NCBI GenBank assembly: GCA_018609785.1
Contig: JAHEOE010000012.1
Span: forward strand, 1-10,607
Direction of reading: 5' to 3'
Source: Minisyncoccota bacterium
GTDB taxonomy: Bacteria; Patescibacteriota; Minisyncoccia; SW-4-49-11
DNA length: 10,607 nucleotides
Part shown: positions 5,375-10,607 of the stretch, piece after piece
Numbering within the stretch: the stretch's first letter is position 1
Layout: the number at the start of each line of letters is the position of its first letter
Notes under the pieces: model-generated
Database searches by the model: none
What the model was told of the DNA's origin: nothing
Seen by the model: the letters and a program-made list of their open reading frames with translations, nothing else
Translations under genes and position numbers: made by a program

Positions 5375-6070
5375 TTATTGAGCTTGAGCGGCCTTAATAA
5401 CTTCGGATATTTTTGTATACATATATTCAATGGAAGCCAAGGCATCGTCATTGGCGGGAATGGCATAATCCACAAGATTGGGGTTTACGTTGGTATCCGT
5501 GAGACCAATTACGGGAATTCCTACATCATGCGCTTCTTTGACAGCCAACATATCTTTTTCGACATCTTCCACAAATACCGCTCCGGGAAGAGTTTCCATC
5601 TGACTGATTCCTCCAAAAAGTCCCTGCGCTTTTTCAATTTCTTCTTGAAAGCCGAGACGTTCACGTTTGGTATACTTTTCAAGCTCACCATTCTCTAATT
5701 GACGTTGCAAGTCATTAATATGCTTTACTCGCTTTTGTACCACATTAAAATTAGTAAACGTACCGCCGACCCAACGCTTGACCATATAGGGCATTCCCAA
5801 TTCTTCGGCCGTACGCTTGACGGTGTCCACAGCTTGCTTTTTGGTAGCTACAAAAAGAATATCTTTTTCTTCGGAGATAATTCGTCGTATAAAGTGCGCC
5901 GCTTCTTCGAATTTACTCTGAGTTGTCTCCAAATTAATGATATGAACATCATCCTTACTGGTATAGATATATTCTGCCATCTGAGGATGCCATTTGGAGG
6001 TCACATGTCCGATATGCACCCCGGCTTGGGCCATGTCAGACAAGGAAGTCTGTACGTTTTCTGTACTCAT
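5375..6070 (-). CDS. rpsB: 30S ribosomal protein S2
   Basis: S2 binds late to the small subunit at the junction of head and body. The 231-residue sequence shows the family signatures: AGVHIGHVTSKWHPQMAEYI near the start, VATKKQA, KRWVGGTFTNF (about 98-108), and the C-terminal GIPVIGLTDTNVNPNLVDY with IPANDDA. A helical hairpin insertion (KRVKHINDLQ to EKAQGLF) is normal for S2. ATG 6070 has no Shine-Dalgarno nearby. It is the first gene of the rpsB-tsf-TPR unit, with a promoter about 80 nt upstream. The leader of roughly 70 nt could hold autoregulation by S2, as in enterobacteria, but I see no conserved structure. Confidence 0.97.
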   Translation of the reverse strand: MSTENVQTSLSDMAQAGVHIGHVTSKWHPQMAEYIYTSKDDVHIINLETTQSKFEEAAHFIRRIISEEKDILFVATKKQAVDTVKRTAEELGMPYMVKRWVGGTFTNFNVVQKRVKHINDLQRQLENGELEKYTKRERLGFQEEIEKAQGLFGGISQMETLPGAVFVEDVEKDMLAVKEAHDVGIPVIGLTDTNVNPNLVDYAIPANDDALASIEYMYTKISEVIKAAQAQ

Positions 6071-6148
6071 ACCGCGGTTGAGAATTACTTGCTCTTAAAA
6101 CACGTATTCTTAGTCTATCACACACATCACAGAAATCAAGAGGACCTT

Positions 6149-6157
6149 ATTATAACA
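6149..6157 (-). promoter_or_regulatory. Extended -10 promoter upstream of rpsB
   Basis: Minus-strand TGTTATAAT is a perfect extended -10 (TGn followed by TATAAT at 6154-6149). No good -35 is present at 17 nt, which extended -10 promoters can tolerate. The predicted start near 6142 gives a 71-nt leader. It lies just past the ftsW stop, with no terminator between, so read-through from the cell-wall operon is also possible. Confidence 0.5.
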
Positions 6158-6192
6158 TGACATATGCACCTCGTCCTCCAATGCCCGAATCG

Positions 6193-7338
6193 TCACGATT
6201 TGCGTGTCGGTGATCGGGAAAGCATCCCCACAATGCCAAACGCCGTAAATAACACCCATAAAGACGTATTCCCTTGGCTTATAAACGGTAATGTTATACC
6301 GGTTACCGGCAACAACCCTATGGTGGATCCGATATTAATGAAGTTCTGTAATACAAACCATGCAATCACTCCAAGAACAACCAAACGCGCGAAATCATCT
6401 TCTCGTTGATTTCCGGCAATGACCAACAACCGATATATAATCCAAATCAAAACCGTAAAAAAGATCACCACTCCGAAAAGTCCGGCTTCTTCCGCATACA
6501 CAGCAAATATGGAATCATTCGTGGATTCGGGGACATAACTGAATTTTTGCACGCCTTCTCCAAGTCCGACACCGGTCACCTGCCCCGAACCGATCGCTAT
6601 GAGATTTTGGCAAATATGCCAATAGGAAGTGGTCTCTTGCGTACACATTTCCACCTGGTCTTGCCCCATAACCATGAGATAATTGGAAACCCGTTCGAGC
6701 CGATACGGTTGAGTAAACAAAAGCACTCCTCCAAGCACGGTACACACTCCAATCAGCGCTCCAAACCACAACAGATGCAACCGAGACAATGCCAACAAAA
6801 TACCGCCAATCGCTCCGATTAACAGGCCCGTACTTAAATTGGACTGGATAAGACCGACAACCCCCACCGGCAACAGAATAATCAGGAGGAGTATCATGAC
6901 AGAGGTCGGATGATTAATTTTGTCTTTTCGTTTGGTAAGTACGATGCTAAGACAAAGAATCAAACTGAGTTTCAGAAGTTCGGAAGGTTGAAAGGAAAAC
7001 GACCCGATCTCCAACCAACGAGTAGCTCCTACCTCTTCCCCAACCCCCAACGCCGGAACAACCACCAGAATATTCAAAATCAAGGTAAAAATATAAATCA
7101 CAATTGCCGAACGTCGCCAAAAAGCATACGGAATAACTTGCGTAACCAAAAACAATCCTATTCCCGGAAGAACACCCAAATATAATTGGTTAAAAAACGC
7201 TTGATACCCTCCTCCATCACTGGTTAAAGAAATGCTGGCGGTCTGCAAAACAATCAATCCTAAAACCACTAAAAAAATCAGTCCTACAAGAAACCAGTAA
7301 TCCATACCTTGTACCCGTCGTTCCAAATAGCTTTTCAT
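6193..7338 (-). CDS. ftsW: SEDS-family peptidoglycan glycosyltransferase FtsW
   Basis: This 381-residue polytopic membrane protein of the FtsW/RodA/SpoVE family has about ten hydrophobic segments; such proteins polymerise lipid II into glycan strands with a partner class B PBP. Signatures are GATRWLEIGSFSFQPSELLK (104-123), NLIAIGSGQVTGVGLGEG (245-262), VPESTNDSIFAVYAEEAG (269-286) with the catalytic aspartate D275, and LLPVTGITLPFISQGNTS (342-359). The place beside murD supports FtsW over RodA, since sequence alone separates them poorly. Odd points: the usual QPDLGT reads QSNLST (165-170), SYGGSS reads SQGNTS, and two cysteines (C232, C243) bracket an insertion in the outer loop. Its ATG overlaps the murD stop (ATGA). 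Confidence 0.92.
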   Translation of the reverse strand: MKSYLERRVQGMDYWFLVGLIFLVVLGLIVLQTASISLTSDGGGYQAFFNQLYLGVLPGIGLFLVTQVIPYAFWRRSAIVIYIFTLILNILVVVPALGVGEEVGATRWLEIGSFSFQPSELLKLSLILCLSIVLTKRKDKINHPTSVMILLLIILLPVGVVGLIQSNLSTGLLIGAIGGILLALSRLHLLWFGALIGVCTVLGGVLLFTQPYRLERVSNYLMVMGQDQVEMCTQETTSYWHICQNLIAIGSGQVTGVGLGEGVQKFSYVPESTNDSIFAVYAEEAGLFGVVIFFTVLIWIIYRLLVIAGNQREDDFARLVVLGVIAWFVLQNFINIGSTIGLLPVTGITLPFISQGNTSLWVLFTAFGIVGMLSRSPTRKS

Positions 7339-8762
7339 ACGGAAAGACTATGAACCAGACGTCGAAACACTTCACCGCGTTCAAATTCATTCGCGAAGGA
7401 AACAAAGCTGGTTGCTCCTGGAGAAAAGAGAACCAGGTCTCCGTCTTGAGCTCGCTCAAATGCTTTATTGACCGCTTGTTCCAGAGAATCCACGACATGC
7501 ACCGGAAATTTTCGCTTTTCACTTAATTGCTTCTGTAGCTCAGCAGATGCGTCACCGGGCATTAAAATAAGTGTCTGAATAGGAAACACATCAAACCCTT
7601 GAGCAAGCTCGGTGTAAGAGACATCTTTTGTTCCTCCGCCGGCAATCAGATGAAGCGGAGTATTTTGAAAAGCTTGTAAAGCCGCTAACGTAGCTTCCGG
7701 CATAGTGCTTGCGGTATCATTCACAAATGTTACCCCCTTTACTGTACGTACCTTCTCCAACCGATGCGGAACACCTTGAAAATTCCGAAGAACATCTCGC
7801 ATAGTCTCAGATGAGACACCGAGTAACGAGACAACACTCAACGCGGCCAGTACATTCCACAGATTATGATCCCCCGGGAGCGCCACTTCATCTGTTTTAC
7901 ATATCGGACGTTCAAATGATCGAGTGTATATATACTCTCCTTCAATCCAGGATTCTCGCGGAGAAGCGGTCGAAGAAGTCGAAACCCACCGTACGCGCGC
8001 CTTAGTCATACGCGCCATTTCCGAAACCGCTGAATGATCAGCGGACAGTACGGCATAATCGGAAGATGTTTGGTGCTCAATAAGCTGTTGCTTGGCATGG
8101 GCGTAGTTCTCCATTGTCCCATGTCTGTTCAGATGATCGGGATACAAATTGGTAATCACTCCAATATCGGGTCGATACCGAAACATTTCCAACTGAAAGC
8201 TTGATAACTCCAAAACCACATAAGATTCAGCTGTTAAAAACGGAAGCACATCCACCATCGAACGTCCGATATTCCCCGCCAAGTAAACGTGATCGTATTC
8301 TCGACGCAAATACTCATAAATAAGAGTACTTGTAGTGGACTTTCCGCGAGTACCGGTCACCCCCACAACTGTGGGCCGAGTCTCAAACATACGTTCAAGC
8401 TCCGGAAAAAAAATATCCGCCTCCGAAAGAATCGGAATGCTTTGATTTTCGGCATACACAATAAGATCGGACGTATATGGAACCCCGGGGGTCTTGATCA
8501 CCACATCACACCAATCCACATCCGCTCGTGATTTTTCCCCGAACCGAAAGCCAATTTCAGAAAAACCCGATTCTTTTCGTAACTCCACCAAACTCGGTTC
8601 AAGAAAGGACGCGTCTTTCTGATCAGTAACCCGAATGTTAGCCCCTTTTCGTAACAAATATCGTACAATTCCCGCCCCACCGCCGTTGCGACCAAGACCG
8701 ACCAAAAGTACCCGCTTCTTGTTCAGATGTCCAAGTATGGAGTGTATCTCGTCAGAGATCAT
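7335..8762 (-). CDS. murD: UDP-N-acetylmuramoyl-L-alanine--D-glutamate ligase (MurD)
   Basis: MurD is the cytoplasmic ATP-dependent ligase that adds D-Glu to UDP-MurNAc-L-Ala. The 475 residues show all three domains. The Rossmann-like N-domain has VLLVGLGRNGGGAG (18-31). The ATPase centre has P-loop GTRGKSTT (137-144), LAGNIGRS (161-168), LELSSFQLE (184-192) and HAKQQL with the probable carbamylated lysine K224. The C-domain has HNLWNVLAAL, VPHRLE, NDTASTMPEAT (348-358), AGGGTK with K379, and FSPGATSFVSFANEFERG (446-463). D-Glu-binding elements are recognisable. P-loop Arg replaces the common Asn, and the NDSKAT lysine is absent. The D-Glu signatures rule out MurC, MurE and MurF. ATG 8762 overlaps the amidohydrolase stop by ATGA, so translation is probably coupled. 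Confidence 0.95.
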   Translation of the reverse strand: MISDEIHSILGHLNKKRVLLVGLGRNGGGAGIVRYLLRKGANIRVTDQKDASFLEPSLVELRKESGFSEIGFRFGEKSRADVDWCDVVIKTPGVPYTSDLIVYAENQSIPILSEADIFFPELERMFETRPTVVGVTGTRGKSTTSTLIYEYLRREYDHVYLAGNIGRSMVDVLPFLTAESYVVLELSSFQLEMFRYRPDIGVITNLYPDHLNRHGTMENYAHAKQQLIEHQTSSDYAVLSADHSAVSEMARMTKARVRWVSTSSTASPRESWIEGEYIYTRSFERPICKTDEVALPGDHNLWNVLAALSVVSLLGVSSETMRDVLRNFQGVPHRLEKVRTVKGVTFVNDTASTMPEATLAALQAFQNTPLHLIAGGGTKDVSYTELAQGFDVFPIQTLILMPGDASAELQKQLSEKRKFPVHVVDSLEQAVNKAFERAQDGDLVLFSPGATSFVSFANEFERGEVFRRLVHSLSV

Positions 8763-10330
8763 ATATTCTGAGTTATCAATTCACCGTTATATACGTCAGT
8801 ATCCTCATTCTCTTTCCGCACCGCTTTGCCATTTATAAACAGATAAGTCATCCCATCCGCAAAATGGAACGGATCCTCAAGCGTGGCATCGGAGTGAAAT
8901 AACTCTCTATCAAAAACGGCAATATCCGCTTTATATCCTTGCTGTAACAGACCGCGATGTTTAAGCCGAAAATATTCAGCCGGCTTTCCTGTAATGGCAT
9001 GAATTCGTTCTTCCGGAGAAAGACTGAACTCTTCGGAACTCCAAAAACGCGCCATAGCTCCCACAGACCGAGGATGTACATAGGTAAGGTCGCTAAACAC
9101 GCTTTCGTCATGGCCTACCCCATCCGTACCGACAATTGCTCGTTCATGCTCAACAAATTGCTTAAGATGACGTAAATGTATTCCATAATTCAGAGTGGTA
9201 ATTTGAGAATTCGTGGCAACAAGTAAGTTAACAATAGCTTCCTCGACACCCACCCCTTGATTTTTGGCAACTTCAGTAACCGTTTTCCCGACTAAACGCG
9301 TATTATTGGGCGAAGACGAAATCACCATACGAGAAAAATCTTCGGAATTGCGCTTCATTTCTGAGATAACCTTTCGCTTGGTCGTTTCATCTTGCAGACG
9401 TTCCAGCATGGCCTCTTTCCCTCCTTTGGTAACCCAGTACGGAAGCTGCAAATAAAGCACTCCGTTATTGGCCCGATACGGGAACACATCAAATGAAATC
9501 GGCAGCTCTTCTTCATATATAGCCTTGTTCAGAGTACTCATAACCTGTTCAAAAAGATCCCAATTTTTCTCCCCGAGAATTTTCAGATGAGAGATTTCCG
9601 TACGCACACCGGTATGACGGACAATATCAATCACTTCTTTGACCGATTCCAAAACTCCGCTCCCTTCATCACGCATATGTACGGTTAACACACGATCATA
9701 CTCCGCCACTGTCCGAGCAACAGCCTGTAATTCTTTCCGATCTGCCATGTACATGTGACTATAGGCCAATCCGAAGGACACTCCCAAAGCCCCTTCATCA
9801 AAGGCATCAGTAACCATTTTCAACAGCGCGTCCAACTCCCCGTCCGTCACCGGCCGAAATTCATCTCCCAACAAACTGCGCCGAATACTTAAATAGCCCA
9901 CTAACGTTCCGTAATTCACCCGCAGACCGCGCCGTTTTAATTCCTGATAATACTCTTGAGTGGTATTCCAATTGACATTAATCTGATTCATCGGGACCCA
10001 ACGACGTACGGCTTGAATCGCTCTTCCATGAATTAACGGCGCCAATGAGGTTCCGCAATTTCCGCCAATAATTGTTGTGATTCCTTGCCGAATAAGCCCG
10101 GTCAAATGCGGTTCGGTAAACATCGTCAGGTGCGTGTCGGAATGATTGCTGACATCAATAAACCCGGGAGTCACGCACTTCCCGTCCACATCAATCTCTT
10201 GTTCCCCTTTGTCCGCTATGGTTGCCGCCACTTTTTGGATTTGCCCGTTTTTCACGCCCACATCACCTTCAAAGCCGGCCTCCCCCGTACCATCAATGAT
10301 GAATCCGTTCCGTAAAATAAGATCGTACAT
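8759..10330 (-). CDS. N-acyl-D-amino-acid deacylase-like amidohydrolase
   Basis: This 523-residue metal-dependent hydrolase belongs to the D-aminoacylase group of the amidohydrolase superfamily, enzymes that remove the acyl group from N-acyl-D-amino acids (D-Glu, D-Asp or neutral types). It starts with the beta-sandwich MYDLILRNGFIIDGTG, then VTPGFIDVSNHSDTHL (53-68), GGNCGTSLAPL (89-99) with metal ligand C92, VHMRDEG with H218, ISHLK with H248 and GTDGVGHDE with catalytic D403. It closes with HPR, GKPAEYFRL and a C-terminal sandwich strand with KADIAVFD. The H218-H248 distance of 30 equals that of the Alcaligenes enzyme (H220, H250). The first His of the usual HxH is Ser61, with H63 kept. 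No signal peptide, so cytoplasmic. It lies between mraY and murD and overlaps murD by ATGA. Substrate unknown; a related imidase-type activity is possible. Confidence 0.85.
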   Translation of the reverse strand: MYDLILRNGFIIDGTGEAGFEGDVGVKNGQIQKVAATIADKGEQEIDVDGKCVTPGFIDVSNHSDTHLTMFTEPHLTGLIRQGITTIIGGNCGTSLAPLIHGRAIQAVRRWVPMNQINVNWNTTQEYYQELKRRGLRVNYGTLVGYLSIRRSLLGDEFRPVTDGELDALLKMVTDAFDEGALGVSFGLAYSHMYMADRKELQAVARTVAEYDRVLTVHMRDEGSGVLESVKEVIDIVRHTGVRTEISHLKILGEKNWDLFEQVMSTLNKAIYEEELPISFDVFPYRANNGVLYLQLPYWVTKGGKEAMLERLQDETTKRKVISEMKRNSEDFSRMVISSSPNNTRLVGKTVTEVAKNQGVGVEEAIVNLLVATNSQITTLNYGIHLRHLKQFVEHERAIVGTDGVGHDESVFSDLTYVHPRSVGAMARFWSSEEFSLSPEERIHAITGKPAEYFRLKHRGLLQQGYKADIAVFDRELFHSDATLEDPFHFADGMTYLFINGKAVRKENEDTDVYNGELITQNI

Positions 10331-10360
10331 AAATGTATATTGGATGTTAGTCTTTTCTGT

Positions 10361-10369
10361 ATCATATCA
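10361..10369 (-). promoter_or_regulatory. Possible extended -10 promoter before the amidohydrolase
   Basis: Minus-strand TGATATGAT is a TGn extended -10 with TATGAT at 10366-10361, predicting a start near 10354 and a 24-nt leader. The best -35 is only 4/6 (TCGAAA at 18 nt). The 127-nt gap after mraY, unlike the overlaps further on, supports an internal promoter here. The rest of the gap (10331-10457) shows no clear terminator. Confidence 0.35.
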
Positions 10370-10457
10370 TAGATCGTTTGTACATTTCGAAAGCCTTCTT
10401 TGTTTCGACATTCGCTACTCTCAACCGTATACGTCATAAAAACTTCGAATATATCAA

Positions 10458-10607
10458 TCACCCCAGCCCCACAAGCCCGATCATCAGACCGACCAAACTG
10501 GCGATGCTGGAGATAATCCAAAACCGCATAACAATCTTGGACTCCGGCCACCCGAGCGCCTGAAAATGATGGTGAATGGGAGCCGAACACAAGATCCTCC
10601 GATCGAA
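10458..10607 (-). CDS. mraY: Phospho-N-acetylmuramoyl-pentapeptide-transferase (MraY), C-terminal 49 residues
   Basis: Only the last 49 codons and the TGA stop are inside the window. MraY transfers phospho-MurNAc-pentapeptide from UDP to undecaprenyl phosphate to make lipid I in the membrane. The fragment has the diagnostic APIHHHFQALGWPESKIV (HHH motif, the cytoplasmic loop near the active site), then MRFWIISSIASLVGLMIGLV, the final membrane helix. This matches the end of E. coli MraY closely in layout. It is the first visible gene of the mraY-amidohydrolase-murD-ftsW series. Confidence 0.93.
   Translation of the reverse strand, partial: FDRRILCSAPIHHHFQALGWPESKIVMRFWIISSIASLVGLMIGLVGLG

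Noticed and set aside
10252..10590. 112-residue minus-strand open frame spanning the mraY end and the amidohydrolase start
   Set aside because: It is out of frame with clear MraY and amidohydrolase signatures and has none of its own.
1..10607. UGA recoded to glycine, as in Gracilibacteria or SR1
   Set aside because: murD, ftsW, the amidohydrolase and mraY end in TGA at the expected family ends, and no gene has in-frame TGA; the standard code fits.

Overview
The window reads as a compact bacterial chromosome segment, most likely from a Patescibacteria/CPR-type organism. The pointers are a very short EF-Ts, small membrane-anchored proteins of no known family, a MurD with a GTRGKST P-loop, tRNA genes without encoded CCA, tight ATGA gene overlaps and mostly weak or absent Shine-Dalgarno sites. 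The lineage is inference, not proof. The standard code fits throughout: TGA is used as a stop and TGG for Trp. No phage, IS or CRISPR is visible, and nearly every gene is housekeeping.

Layout, left to right. (1) 1-804, minus: N-terminal 268 residues of an unknown single-pass membrane protein that runs off the window. (2) 883-1905, plus: murB, divergent from (1), with interleaved promoters between them. (3) 1910-2929, minus: a D-2-hydroxyacid dehydrogenase that converges on murB with 4 nt between the stop codons. (4) 2930-3607: a repeat-rich intergenic island holding two 53-bp palindromic elements, a long inverted repeat and a tandem pair of ~90-bp units with covarying hairpins. (5) 3608-3784, minus: tRNA-Thr(TGT) then tRNA-Tyr(GTA), behind a strong promoter. 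(6) 3877-6070, minus: rpsB, tsf and a membrane-anchored TPR protein, one operon with an extended -10 promoter upstream of rpsB. (7) 6193-10607, minus: the 3' end of mraY, then an N-acyl-D-amino-acid deacylase-like amidohydrolase, murD and ftsW. The last three overlap by ATGA.

Together, murB, mraY, murD and ftsW cover cytoplasmic precursor synthesis (MurB, MurD), lipid I formation (MraY) and glycan polymerisation (FtsW). The unusual member is the amidohydrolase, which sits between mraY and murD where this cluster normally has none. Its family includes enzymes that free D-amino acids, among them D-glutamate, from N-acyl forms, and MurD consumes D-glutamate. A D-amino-acid supply or recycling role is therefore an attractive, untested idea. 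The other non-routine material is the repeat island next to the tRNA pair, where two repeat copies keep their hairpins although the stem sequences differ.
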